Part shown: one piece after another, positions 1 to 12,754 of the stretch | Position numbering within the stretch: position 1 is the stretch's first letter | Layout of the letters: the number at the start of each line of letters is the position of its first letter | From: Cryptomeria japonica | Taxonomy: Eukaryota; Streptophyta; Pinopsida; Cupressales; Cupressaceae | Reading direction: 5' to 3' | Assembly (NCBI RefSeq): GCF_030272615.1 | Contig: NC_081410.1 | Coordinates: 127,271,140 to 127,335,139 of the forward strand | Length of the DNA: 64,000 nucleotides | The notes under the pieces: generated by a model | Seen by the model: the letters and a program-made list of their open reading frames with translations, nothing else | Told to the model about the DNA's origin: nothing | Database searches by the model: none | Program-made: the position numbers and the translations under genes

Positions 1-489
1 TTTCGCCCATCGCATGATCATGTTGATAGATGGTCAGAAGGAGAAGAACCGACCAATGATTGCTAGATGAAGGGAAGAGACGATTTTGTCCATGAGATTG
101 TCTAGGAGCTTGATCTTCGTTCCTTCCTCCGTTTGGGTAAATTTGGCCAAAGTTGCTTCTAAGGTCGAATTTGTGGACCCAAGGAGGGCGTTCTTCTAGC
201 TAGACTTGGGATCCTTCTTTCCATTCTCCACATCCCCCTGTCCGATAGAAGTTTCCAGTCTGGGATGTGGTATATTCTTCCCTTCAACGTCGATGCCAAA
301 GTCAGTCAGAACTGGCGTGGTGGAAGGGGTGTCAAACTTCGCATTTTCTTCCATATGACCCACAGACTGTGGGGTCCCTGCAGTCAGAACAACAACATGT
401 GTACCGACCGTCGTATCGGGTATGGGGTCCAGTTGCAGGGAGGGAGGGACCTCCCCAGGGGGGTGGTCATCCAGGGGGAACAGATTCAA
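1..489 (-). pseudogene. LINE ORF1-like remnant (DUF4283-type segment), truncated by window edge
   Basis: On the minus strand an open stretch (489 to 196), rich in Pro, Asp and Thr, is followed in another frame (about 178 to 1) by residues resembling the conserved N-terminal domain of plant LINE ORF1 proteins: a stretch reading LLDNLMDKIVSSL, then LAIIGRFFSF, a stop where Trp is expected, then PSINMIMRWAK. In the DUF4283 family the G-[KR]-F ... RP-S-I ... W pattern is typical and the protein is thought to be the RNA-binding part of the LINE particle. Here a frameshift separates the two segments and one Trp codon is TGA, so it is dead. This end of the window is more GC-rich than the rest. The element would continue leftwards, outside the window. 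Identification rests on pattern memory only. Confidence 0.4.
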
Positions 490-1075
490 ACGTGAGGAAG
501 GCGGGAGAGCGGGAGAGTTGCAGAGCTCAAGGCTAGTATTGGGTCATGTGAATAATTTGTGCAATTAATTATATCAGGAGTTGAGTAGACCTTCATTAGG
601 ATTTACCCTTCCATTGTATTATTAGGAAAGGGTATATGTAAAGGAAGACAAATATCATTGTAAGAGATATGTGTGAAGTATGATACTATATTTGGGATCT
701 CTTAGAGATATAGCATGGAGTGGCTTCTTCTATAAGGGGTATTGCATGGTGTCACCCTACCTCAGGAGTTTACTATATTTTTGCATATATTGGATATTGG
801 GGCATTGTCCCACAAAAATATCTTGTGTTGTGTGAGATATATCCTTTACATATATTATTTCTATTATCATATGTGTGGTTCTCTTCCCTTATGAATGAAG
901 AGAACCCATCACTGATTCAAGTGTCAATTTAGTGATGGTAATTTTGATAGCCATGACTAGGATATCTCATTAATTTAGAAAAGAATAGTGATACTCTAAT
1001 CCTTGTCATCCATTTGTACACCAATGGAATTCAACTGGTTAACTAGAACATTAAATGTGTTTGTGTTTAGGGAAT
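490..1075. other. No recognisable feature
   Basis: Non-coding stretch between the LINE-like remnant and the first LTR. Only a short accidental ORF (720-932) without family resemblance is present. Confidence 0.5.
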
Positions 1076-1853
1076 TGTAGCGTAGTAAATTGTAACCCTG
1101 TACAATTTAAACCACTTTTTGTGCATCCGCCTTAGTGTGACCCATTTTAGTTCTCATTCAAGTCTATTTATGAGCTTTTTACCTCGAAATTAGTGTCATA
1201 TGTTCAAATGGTCACTTGAACCTCTATTTTGGGCTATGTGCACCATATCTCTATCCTGTTCATTATGTTTTGGGTGGACAATGGTGCTTGGGGCAACATT
1301 GTCCTAAGACAATGGCATTTGGAACGCCCTTGTCCTCTCAAACTAGGCCCAAATTTAAATATCCTGATGCATGTTTCCTACCCATTGGTTTCAAATCACA
1401 ATGTCTCACTTTGACCATTGTCTAGGTTTGTCTAATCGAGGAAATTCCTTGAGAACCTTATATAAAAGCATTCTTCTAATTCATTTTATGATCATAAGAC
1501 ATCAAAATATATCTCAAGCATTCGTTATCAAGCATTATTAAGAAGTCGTTAAGCATCAAGATGACATTCCATCCCACTATATTCTTCAAGATCTAAACAT
1601 CATGGAGCAAAAAACTACATTAATCTTCATGCAAGCAAATTGTTCATGATTAGTTCATTCATGTCTTGTCATGTTATGTCATGTTGTTGCATCAACACTT
1701 GTGATCACACTCAAAGAGCATTGCATCATTAAAGTACAATCATCTACAATAGATTTGAGGTACAACATTTAACATTTACTTCAACATTTTAATTCATTTC
1801 AAGGGTTAATTCCAAACCCAAGGTTTGACTTAGGCAAACCCCTATTCCCAACA
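1076..1853 (+). mobile_element. LTR of an old retrotransposon family (family G), plus orientation
   Basis: The segment starts TGTAGCGTAGTAAATTGTA and ends CCCAACA, so it has TG...CA termini. A reverse-complement relative lies at 11521-12260: both share the start pattern (TGTA..., then AAATTGTA.CCCT.TACAATTT) and an end block (GGTTAATTCCAAACCCA, then GGTTTGAC.TAGGCAAACC). A diverged third relative begins at 35801. A good TATA box (TATATAAAA, 1459-1467) sits about two thirds in, as expected for a U3 promoter. I could not identify a tRNA primer site after 1853, so the superfamily is uncertain. Confidence 0.6.
1459..1467 (+). promoter_or_regulatory. TATA box of the family G LTR
   Basis: TATATAAAA in a GC-richer context, placed where a U3 promoter is expected within the 778-bp LTR. 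Confidence 0.4.
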
Positions 1854-4800
1854 TCTTACTCTTTTTTGTGCGTGCAAGTGACAGGTTCAGAAGCTACAAA
1901 AATTTGGAATCAAGTGGAGTAAATTGAGACAATCAAATCCAGTTTTTGCAAGCACAAACACCGGAGGATAGGGTATCTCCACTATCCTTTGTTCAATAAA
2001 TTTCCCGCACAATTTTTGGGGTAGATTTTGAACAATATTTTGGTTTCAGAAAGATAAATTTCATCTACTTCCGACATTCCAAAGACATGGTAATTTGGAG
2101 CTCCATTGTCCTACTTTTTTAGGCCCAGATTCCAGTCACAGGTTCCATTCATCTTCCTCATCACAGATCTACGTTTACAACTTCATATCAAATCTGCAAC
2201 TACCTGTTCATGTTCATTTATGTTAATGTTCCATCTTTAGCCCTAGTTCTAGCTTTCAACTTTCATATTTTCAGTATCCTATTCAATCCCCATAAAGGGA
2301 GCCATTTGAAGTCAATCAACATCCACCCCTTGGAGGTGAATCTATTCTAAATGTAAGGATTGTGTGAAATAGGTTTATTCCATTTTTACATAGCTGAACT
2401 AGTGAATGTCCTATTTCATCACCTTACAGGAATATAATCACAATCACCCATCTTCAATGAATAAAACTTGTCATGTGAAAAAATAAAAATTATTCTCCAC
2501 ATGGATTTTGCCTGATAGGGTTTTACCAAATTTTATTGTAAGACATTTGAGGTGGTTTCACTTATCTACCAAATATGTTTGAATGAGACTATTTTTTTAA
2601 TGTCCAACACATACCCAATTACTTGTTGCATTATTCTAGGTTTACTTCTAATGACTAGACCCCTAGCTCTTGATTCACCAACAAATCCTATGTTTTAAGT
2701 TTCCAAATGTTGAAATTTGTTCCATTAAAAATTTCCACCTCCACACAAGATGTGCTCACTAATTTTATTGCAACACAAAACCTTTCCAACACAAATTTTG
2801 CACTCAAACCAAGATATAGTTGGAATATAAATCATTGTAATCCTATCATATTAATAAAAAATATATAGTATAAAACAAAAAAAAAAAATGAACACACAAC
2901 CATAACAAAGCATATACACTATAAAAACCCTTTTAAAAAAGAACCATCTTATAAATCTCAAATGATTTGTGTTATTAGCAACACAAATAGGGCCCGAGAC
3001 TTCAAAGGAGATAGTATCAACATACAAATATGAAGATATTCCAACAACATAATAATACATAAAAAATAAACTATAAAATCTCTATCTCAAGTACCCAATA
3101 AATGGGAGAAGCAATTAATCAAATCATCAAATGGGCATTAAAAAACTATGAGCTAAAACTAACCAAAATGTGGAATCCAAATTTCTATTCAAATTCCCAA
3201 GATGAACCCACAAGATAATATAAAATATTTCTTATACCTATCTTAAGCTCATTGTAATGCACTCCCCAACTTGGAAATTTCATTGTGGCTTCATTATATC
3301 TATTCAAATATGTTTTATAAAATTTCATAACATGCATCATAAGTTGTTTAACAAGTGTTACTCCCTCTTATAGCTATCTTATGTGTCATATATTCTCTTA
3401 CATTTCTAATGTGGTGGGTCTAACATCTAGAGACCATAAATTTTGATTTAGGAGACCTATTGAGACCATTTGTTAAACTGGTCTTAAATAACTCTATGTA
3501 ATTGTATCCTACTTGCTTCTAATTAAAAAACTTAAAAAATATTTTTAACGTTAAAATCAACCAGTACAACCCAAAAATTATATTTTTGTGTTTTATATTT
3601 CTTTGTGTGCTCTTATAATTAGGATGCAAGATTAAGATAACTTCATTAACAAAAATAGGTAAGAATTTTTTCTTGTAAAGGAAACATTTTTTGTTGATGC
3701 AAGATTGCTTTTACACTTGAGATGCTCCTACATCATAAAGTAATAGTGAATAAACAAATAGGAAAGGGAATGTTTAGTTGATGAGATGAAGCCAATAATT
3801 AGTAAAAAAATAAGGAAAGTAATAAGATATGGGTGTTTGTAAATTTCATATGGATGGGTTTTTTCATTCAAAACCATTTGGGAGGGTTAAAAGGTATATT
3901 TAATCTACATATCTCACATGAGAGTTCATCAAGTCAAAAGCACGATTTACATTGGGATATATCTCTAACCTAAAATAATAATTGTTATATTAGAAGATGA
4001 CAATATATGAAATTTAATATGTTTAAGTCAATGATTTTGATCTCATATGGCTATAGTTTAGAGAGCTAGTGTTCTAAATCATAATTTAAAATAAAAAAAT
4101 AAATTTGTGTTGCCTTAATTTGCAATCCATTAAAAAATAAAATTTATTTATTTCAAAAAACTAAAAATAAATACATATTGTCATAGTTTTTACTAATTAT
4201 TAGTGCATAACATGATAAGTACCATAGCATTAAAAAAGCAATAGTATTACAAATATAATTTTGTAACATTAAAATTTCCTATACTTTATATTTAATTAAA
4301 GTTTCACTAAAGTTTTTGCAAAATATTTTGTGATATTGTGAAGAAAAATAAAAAACCTACACTAACGGATATAACATGGGATTCTTATTATAATTGATAG
4401 CAAGTACATGATAACAATGCTCCCCACTTCTCTAATGATGAAATAATGGAGTCGCGGTAACATCCAACTCTCAATCTCTTACCTAAATGATATAGAACAT
4501 GAGCGATTAATAGTTACTATCCAAAATACACTTTTGGATTTATAATTGATCTTCTAAAGATATTTATAGCTATAAATAGCTATGAGTTTAGCTATATGGT
4601 TTATAGTTAAATCTACATTTTCTAGTTCCATTCTCATGAGTTCAATAACATATATCAAATTGAGCATGAGATGGGAATAATACAATGACTAAAGTGATGA
4701 TAGAGAGATCAATTAGATGGAAGATTTAAGATGACCCATGTCCAAGAGGTCATGAGTTTACTCCCAATCAAGGCATAAGTTAACTCAATCAATTGAAACA

Positions 4801-5294
4801 AAGATGTACCTTGACTAGACACAAGTGACATCTAATTATCATCAACCAATAATTGATGAGGTATTGATGCTCTTGATAACTTTAAATTAAGGATGACATA
4901 CACTTATTAGCTATATAGGTGGGAAAATAAAATGTCCTAGGTATTATCTTAAGTAAAATTAATAAATATGTGCAATGTTACACTTAGGATACAAACAGTA
5001 CTAGGTGAACTATAATATTATGCCAAGACCACAAAATACACATTGTAGATGAGAATAATGATAAGACCACTTTTTCCATTGAATGGTATATTTTTCCATG
5101 CAATATTATAACTTTTGGCCTCATGAATTTGTACCAATTGTGGTTTCGTGCATAATAGTAAGTGTAGGAAATATTTCAATCATGAGTTTTTATAGGTATG
5201 TGCCTTGATGATCGAACAAAGTATGGGATGGTCACTAGCTATAAAAATACTTGGCTCTTGTTTTTTGTTGTTACATTGACAACTTAATGTTGCA
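1854..5294. other. Presumed retroelement leader grading into AT-rich non-coding DNA
   Basis: The first few hundred bases after the LTR look like retroelement leader: the stretch around 1880-1905 has a distant counterpart near 36510-36540 after the third family G LTR. From about 2860 on the DNA is AT-rich and without coding signal; short ORFs occur by chance. Confidence 0.35.
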
Positions 5295-6760
5295 CTCAAC
5301 ATGAAAAAGATAAACTTTCATGATGTATTTCAATTTATTGCCAAGGAACATATATTAAGAAGGAATGTGGATCTAGCTAAGGCAATAGTCATCCTTTATT
5401 TAGAAATCCTAGATAATCCATGTGTTATGTGTGTCTTCAATGGGTACACTAGTTACTATTGCAAGTTGATCAAGGATTATGTGTGTATTTCTACATTATG
5501 TAAGGACTTGCTAAAAAGAAAGACCCCTTTACCTAGGTAGTACAACATTAGCAATCATTTGATGCATTCGAGAAAAAAACTAGCAACCACATCAATCTTG
5601 GAATTTCTAAACTAAAAAGTCACACACATGTAGATGCCTCAATTATTACAATTGAGATCATTAGATAGAATTATCAAATTAAGAAATCGTAGACCACACC
5701 ATCCAATTTACAAGTAGAGATTTATTTGGAGTAGAATGCACAATTATACTACACTTAATCATGAGGCCTTGGTGATGGTCTATGGACTATAGAAATTTTG
5801 GCAACATGTGTTGGCTACACCATTCATTTTGTTGATAGATTAGTCTTTCATGGGAGAGTATGTTTCTAGCTAATATTTTCTTAAGACTTTGACATTGTTA
5901 TTATAGTGTGTCCTAACAACCACCATATTGGCCCCACTCATTTGTCAATACTAAGTCTAGCAAAAGGTGTATTGTCCCACTTGAATAGGACCTCCCTAAC
6001 ATGCAACTCTTTTGGATCAAAGACATTCTTGATGGGGTGGAAGAGATCATTATTTTTCTTACTTCTAGACAAGCCTCTACTATTACACAACTATACGATG
6101 GAACTAGCTCATTGCTCATGTAATTTCTTAGCAATTCATCAATAGGTAACTTTCTAAAATAAACTTGAATGAAGTGTTGTGTTATTACAATCTAGAACAT
6201 GAATGTACTTTCATACTTTGGAAATATCATAAAGATTAGGTTATTTATCCCTACCTAGGGCCTACTATTAAGTAAAAAGGATTCTCCAAGTTGAACTTTG
6301 TTGGTTGACACTATAGAAGAGTGCTTATGACTATACATTCAATGACAACATATGCTAGAAAATTCGTAAGCTAAACCAATGAAATGAATTTACATCAAAT
6401 CCCATGTTGAGGTAGGACCCCTTTGAAAATTAAGCTATTGACTTAGTACGGCCTATTCAACCTATCATACATTATTTTGGAGTGTACTACATTGTAACTA
6501 CTAACTACTTAAGGCACTAGGCAAAGGTTGCATGTAGCAAGAGATCTTGTATTCCTATTACTATGGAAGATTTCATTTTTGAAAACATCATCACTTTATT
6601 TGGCTCCATGTTAAACATCACTAACAACTAGGGGATCCATTTCATTGCTTCCACAACCCAAGTTCTTAATTAAATACAACTCTATTGCTAGTGCATCTTT
6701 GAGCCCCAATTTTATACTACCCTACCCAACCATGTATAAGTTTATTTCCTTCCTTCTAGT
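5295..6760 (+). pseudogene. Ty3/gypsy pol remnant: RT end, RNase H, integrase core
   Basis: Three consecutive pieces follow gypsy Pol order. At 5301-5540 FNGYTSYYCKLIKDY followed by KDLLKRK matches the RT thumb/connection signature (GY..YYRRFIKDY ... PL..LLKK). At about 5740-5860 a reading with NHEALVMVYGL, a stop, KFWQHVLATPFILLID matches the RNase H tail. At 5906-6000 PNNHHIGPTHLS corresponds to the GPDHLSR motif before integrase. At about 6420-6700 AIDLV.PIQPIIHYFGVYYI and FENIITLFGSM then GIHFIAS match the integrase core (IDFVGPI ... YI ... NII..FG ... D.GTHF). Stops and frameshifts occur throughout, so it is an old corpse. No LTRs can be paired with it. Confidence 0.65.
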
Positions 6761-8009
6761 TCCACCATGTTATCACTAACGACTAATGAGCCAATGGAGG
6801 TAGTTGTGTGATTTTTGGCCTTGAATGCATTAATTGATGTTAGCTTGTAAACCTTATTTGTAGAATCCCTCCAAGAAATGCTTTAGTGAATCAATCAAAA
6901 CTAACACAATAGCGATGTTACACATCACATCTAAAAACACAAAATGACCAAGATGAAAGTTGCATTGCTACACAAACCACTACACAGCAGACCATTCAAG
7001 ATACGCAAGTAGCCAAAAATAAAGCTAATGTATTGTAACACATCAATAAAAAGATGCCCACATGCTTGCTCATAATATTTCCTTATAGAATTGCTAAAAT
7101 GCTCACAGGACATTCTAGACTATATTATCCGACCACCAGTCACCTTGATGTCCTTCAAAGTGATACCATCAAGGTTTGCCTAAATGTTCTTCCTAATAAC
7201 ACACAATTGACCCAACTCCTCCTAATTCTAGACATGTTACAACATGTAGCTTATCTACACATTACGCTACACCTTTTTATTTCTACTCCTCTCTTCTTCT
7301 CCTATCCTACACTCCATACACACGCTAATACATCTTTTGGTACTTTTTGTTGAGGAAATCACCTCCATGAAGAACCATGAAGCCACCATAAGACCAGATC
7401 AGCTTAGAAATGACAAAAGCTTATTATTTTCATTGGTGCTCATCAAGATTGATTATGAGAAACTTTGACAAAGATCTTGCCCACATTTGTCCAGTTATTC
7501 CTGTGGCTTTCAAGTGGGAGATTTTGATCAAGCTATGCATGGCATTTGAGATGATAGCTTTCGAAAAACTACAAATTGATTTTGAGGATTTGAGACCTAA
7601 AGAAGTCAACACCATTAGTGTGTAGATGAAAGAACCCAACACCAATTTTATTACAGACTAGCATGTTCAAAGCAGCCTTTAGGAAGCTTCCCCAACTAGT
7701 GCGTGTACATTTTGACAGTTGTGCTTGGAATTGCCTCTTTTCTTCTCCACACTTTACAAGCAATTCAAGATTCTTTGTTTTTGTTTTGTTTCGATGTGTG
7801 GAGGACCAAACACAGTCTTGCATGTGGAAGATATTAGCACGCTGAAAGTCTATCATCTGCACAGTGCCATTCTATAACTTAACTCAAGCTTTAGCATAGA
7901 TATGTAGCGTTAACTCAATTGTGCATAAAATATCATGATTTGTAGATATTTTAATAGATATTGGATGGATGGATACATGCATTGAATTTCTATCAAATTG
8001 CATTGGTAT
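6761..8009. other. No recognisable gene
   Basis: Beyond the integrase remnant nothing is identifiable. An open stretch at 7410-7625 (71 codons, plus strand) overlaps ORFs of similar length on the other strand; without family resemblance or codon signal I do not call it a gene. Confidence 0.4.
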
Positions 8010-8510
8010 GATATATTAGTTTCATTTTTAATTGGTATAGCATAACGACATTAAAATTATACATAAATTTTACAAGTATGTTTCTTAGTTTAGTTTTGTA
8101 ACGTATAATATGATATGATAACATTTTGATTATATATTAACTCTACACGTATGTTTCTTAGTTTAGTTTTGTATTGGCATTACATAGCAATGCTTAGATC
8201 ATATGTGGACTCAACAAGCATGTTTCTTAGTTTAGTTTTGTATTGGTATGATATACTATTGCTTAGATTATAAATGAACTCTACGACCATGTTTTTAAGT
8301 TTACTTTTGTATTGACATGATATAACACTACTTAGATCACACATAGACTATACACGCATGTTTCTTAGTTTAGTTTTGCATTGGTATGATATGATAATGC
8401 TCAGATTATGCATAGACTCTACACGCATGTTTCTTAATATAATTTTGTTGTTGGCATGATATAACAATACTAAGATTATACATGAACTCTACAAAGATGT
8501 TTCTAGTGAG
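8010..8510 (+). repeat. Minisatellite with a 69-bp unit, about 7 copies
   Basis: The phrase ATGTTTCTTAGTTTAGTTTT recurs with variants at 8078, 8151, 8220, 8289, 8358, 8427 and 8497, i.e. spacings of 73, 69, 69, 69, 69 and 70 bases. Between these, each unit carries TTGGTATGATATA..A..GCTTAGAT and a ...ACTCTACA... end. Copies differ by several substitutions, so the array is not freshly amplified. No coding potential. Confidence 0.9.
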
Positions 8511-11500
8511 ATTATATCATGTAGGCCAGCATACATACTAAAGCATTAACCATAGTCCAAATCATGGACTAACAAATGATTAGTTCAATTTTCATGGGGC
8601 CATAATTGAACATAAAAAATTCATAAACATTAAAGAGAAAACCCTAACACTAGATGATACGGAAAAAACACAAAATAAAAGAATCCCTTTATATTAAATA
8701 GAAACAAAAACTAGAATGTGAATCAATAATTACAACTCACTTATGAAATAAGAGATATTTCGTGTATTATAAAGAAAGAACAACACAGCTAACTTTAAGT
8801 TCAATAAAAATACATTTCACAAATATAAAGTAGTATCTATCTAACATATATAATGTGTATTTGATCATGATTTAAAAATTATTTATAAACTATAGTCAAA
8901 TAAACATTGAATGTTAGATAGATAATACACAAACATAAAATATACATTTCTTATAAAAGAAAGATAATCTGATAGTATACTATCAATATTATTTCTAACT
9001 CAAAAAATCCAATAATTTGATGGAACCATAGAAAGTATTTCTAAAAGGAACAAATAATTTGATGGAATCTCATAGGATTAGAAAGGTAGTTGTAATTATA
9101 GGTACTAGTATCAAAGCAAATTAATAATTTTTTATATTGAAAAAAAAATTATTGACTTGATTAAGAAATAATATTTCTTTGATGAGTTTAAAGCCTTTTT
9201 CTATATGAATAGTTTATTTGTGTTGAATGATTATGTCTGAGTCAAACCTACCTTTCAAATGCTTAGAGTGAAGGTCACCTGGTTTCAAACCTACTTTTCA
9301 ACTCATTTGTTTATATCTTACGTGTGTTTAACTCATCTTTCTCCACATGCTTACAAAAGTTGTCATCCTAAATGCAATGCATTGGGTCAAACTCCTACAA
9401 CTAGGCTAAACATCCATTTTTCCCTCTTCTCATGATTATTGACTAGTTTTTAATAATATAATTAAATAAAATCAGTTTTAAAATCAAGTGCTTTTTTTAA
9501 AATTAAAAATTAGATGTTATTTTGTTTGATTTTTTTTCCTTTTATATATTAAATAAAATTATATATTTTGTGAAAATATGATTTTTTATTAAATATTTTT
9601 ATAAAGTCAATGTAAATGTATTTGGAAATTTATAAATTTGAAAATATTTTTTATAAAATATTGTAATAAAATAATAATGTTATATTAGATTATTTAGGAT
9701 AAATAAATAAATGTATTTAATTTAAAGACAATTAATTTATATTAATTAGAGTTGGAACATATAATTATTATCAATATACAAAAAAGTGAGGATTGGGAGT
9801 ACTTTAACAAAAGTCAAATTTTAAATTTAATTTTTTTAATATTTAATAAAATCAATAGCTTCATGTGTACAATAGAATCTACAAATATGAATTCATATTA
9901 AATTCTATTACACTTATATTATAAGATATGCTTAGTTACATTTATCAAGTATATCCTTTTGTACAACTAAACAATGCTTATAGTCTCCAAATATACATGA
10001 GATATAAATGTCACTTCCATTAACAAGGTAATCACACTAGTACATCATTGCTTGTGTGAATAAAAGTAATTGTCTACAAACACCTAAATTTGTTCATACT
10101 TAACCACATTTGAGTTTACCTTATCCTAGCTTTTTTTAGAAAGTGTCAGGTAAACTTTTTAATATGATTGATGACGTTGGCACGACATGCCCTCCAGTAT
10201 CACATGAAACGCTTTGACCCGCAACTATGAACTAGTGAGGTCACAAGTGAGACCTCATCCCCATTTAATAGAGTTGAGGCTCAAACCCATGTGCACATTA
10301 GATCAACAAACACATAAGACTACAATCACAATGGCCCAATGGGGGTTTGAACCTTGGTGGTGACAACAACACTACCATCACTTAGCCAACACATTATAGG
10401 AAGAACCCCACTTTATCTTGCCCATTAATTAAATATTCATAGGCATTAATTAATTAATTAATTATTCATTCTTTACATTTAGTTCTCACCTTTAATTAAG
10501 TTTAGCATTATCCTCTAAATCCTTTAACTACATCAATCAATTAATACCTACTTAATTAATTGATTTAAGGTATTACTCTTCATTACTATTTTCTCTATTA
10601 TTTAAATTCACATTACTTTTGATCATTGCCCATGTAATCCTAGTCATTTAATCCATCTACATGGATCAAAATCTAAGCTTTGCAAATCACTTCAAAAGTG
10701 TCCCTACCTCCCTCAAGCTCCCAAATATGTAAGAATGCCCACCTACCATATTCCTTGCTCAAACATGTATGTGAATTCTCCTCACAAATGTGTAGCCACC
10801 CTACCTCATATATATGTAGTGCTCACATGTGTGAGCACACCCGCTTTTACACCTCATGGGTCACTTTGCACATGACTACAACTTCAATCCATGCTTCCAT
10901 CTTCCTCAAATATTAGACCTCCATTAACCAATTGTAAAGGTTGGAAATAGGGTTCACACATTTATATATGGAAAATATGAATTAAAACTATCTCCAATAA
11001 TTACATTTGGAAGGAGCATGATCTCAATGGGCCCAATCTCAAACCTTATTGAAAAGGATTATTCACAAGGTGAATTTAGGACTCCTTGGGATTAAGTTGA
11101 AAATGAGCAATGGCAATGATGTAAATTGAATGCAACATATAGGGTTAAAGATGTGCAATTGACAATAATTGGCATGCACAAACAATTTTTAGATGAGATA
11201 TACAATCATAAAGTAAAAATATAGAAATAGGAAGCATAGAGGAACCTATGTCTAAAATCTAGACTCGGAAATGTGAGATAATGACAGTTAGGAACCCTTG
11301 TCCAATAGCGTCAGATGCAGACGATAAATATATTTTTGGGATCAAGATGCCATTCTAAGTGTTTCCCTAAAATTTCGTAACAAATATGTCAAAAAATGGT
11401 GGGAAACCAACCTTGTCCTTGCTTTTTTGCCTCTGCAAAAGCTAGTTTTGTGTGTCACTATCTCCTCTTTTTGAATCCATATTTGTTGTGGTGATCTACA

Positions 11501-11520
11501 CATAATAAAGGGAAAATTGT
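8511..11520. other. AT-rich non-coding DNA
   Basis: Very AT-rich (especially 9430-9850), with a cluster of TTAATTAA-type words at 10440-10565. No gene or element boundary recognised; the open stretch at 10680-10916 has no family resemblance. Confidence 0.45.
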
Positions 11521-12260
11521 TGTTGGGTTGATAGAGGTTTGCCTAGGTCAAACCCTGGGTTTGGAATTAACCCTATAATTGAATTGCAATTGAAATGGAA
11601 AGCGTTCCTTGAAAGGGTAGAGGCTACACCTAAAATTGAAATGATAAATTGCAATGTTATACCTTTATGAATATTATTTGTGTTGAAGTCTTCATGGAAA
11701 GGTTGATGTTGTCATGTAGGAAGGCATATATGTCCTCATAAGAACTTGATCATGGATGTCATCTTGAGTGCTTGAAATATGAATACTTGGCCTCTCCTTT
11801 GTTGCATCAATGATGCTTGATCACTTGCTCACTCGAATTTGAATAAATGAATGAAAAAATTATGGAGAGATATTATGTAGATGGATGTCTCAAATTAGGG
11901 GGTAAGGCTTGCTTTTATACCTCACCTCATGAAATGTGTTTGAAATTACAAAGCAACCTGAAATGGAGAAGGAATTCCCACACACATTTTTTTATCATTA
12001 AAAGGTCCAAAATTGGGCCCTTTTGGCCTGGACAAGGGAGTTTATACACCCCTGTCCAAGAGGACAAGGGTGTTTAGGTGTCCTTGTCCAATCCATCAAG
12101 TCTAGATCAAATACCATGAGATAGAGTAGAAGATGAAGGTTGTATATTTGGAGCTTATGTGAGTAGAATCAATCACAATCGGAGTACAAAAGGCTGAAAT
12201 GCTAAAGTGATGCCTAAGTGAGTATGAAATTGTATAGGGATACAATTTTACAATGGTACA
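11521..12260 (-). mobile_element. LTR of family G, minus orientation
   Basis: Reverse complement of the LTR type at 1076-1853: in plus orientation it starts TGTTGGGTTGATAGAGGTTT, continues with the mirror of the GGTTTGAC.TAGGCAAACC block, and ends with GGTACA, the mirror of the TGTA start. Both copies contain repeated GGACAAGG/CCTTGTCC words in the middle. No target duplication is visible, so it may be a degraded solo LTR or one end of a truncated element. Confidence 0.55.
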
Positions 12261-12754
12261 GTAAGCCCCCACTTTAGTGAGAGTACAAACTTACACTCAT
12301 ACTCTCGATAAAGAATAGAGTAGTGCTCAGAAACTTTCATCGGGATATTAAATGAGAAACAAACACCAAGCCCCCAAGGACTTAGGATCTTAACAATCTA
12401 ATATCAAGATAAAAGGCGCAAAACATGAAGAGAAGAGAGAAAAGAAAGGATATGACTTCTTGGCCTAGTAAGGATATGCTTACTATGGGTCATGTAGAGA
12501 ATTGGTGCAAAATATTACAAAGAAAAAGGCTCAACCTGCAAAGTAATCTAAAAAGAAATTACTACAAAATGGGTGCTCCAATGTGCACCAAACATGTCAT
12601 GGTATGTGCACAAATTGTAACAAAGAGCAGAGTGTATGCCCCTACATTAAAGTGAATGTGTACACCTTAGCGGGAGTAATTGATTTAAGGTAGCATGCAT
12701 GCATCCAAAAGGCAACCACATCGCCACAATGGCATGCCCCCAAGCAAGGACACA
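12261..12754. other. No recognisable feature
   Basis: Flank between the minus-oriented LTR and the first copy of the long direct repeat. The open stretch at 12425-12655 is not family-like. Confidence 0.4.

Noticed and set aside
7410..7625. Small host gene of 71 codons
   Set aside because: No family resemblance, overlaps an equally long frame on the other strand, and no splice or promoter signals that decide.
8010..8510. CRISPR-like array or tandem gene
   Set aside because: Units are contiguous without unique spacers and have no open frame.
1076..12260. One large element with LTRs at 1076-1853 and 11521-12260
   Set aside because: The two LTRs are in opposite orientation, so they cannot be the ends of one retrotransposon.
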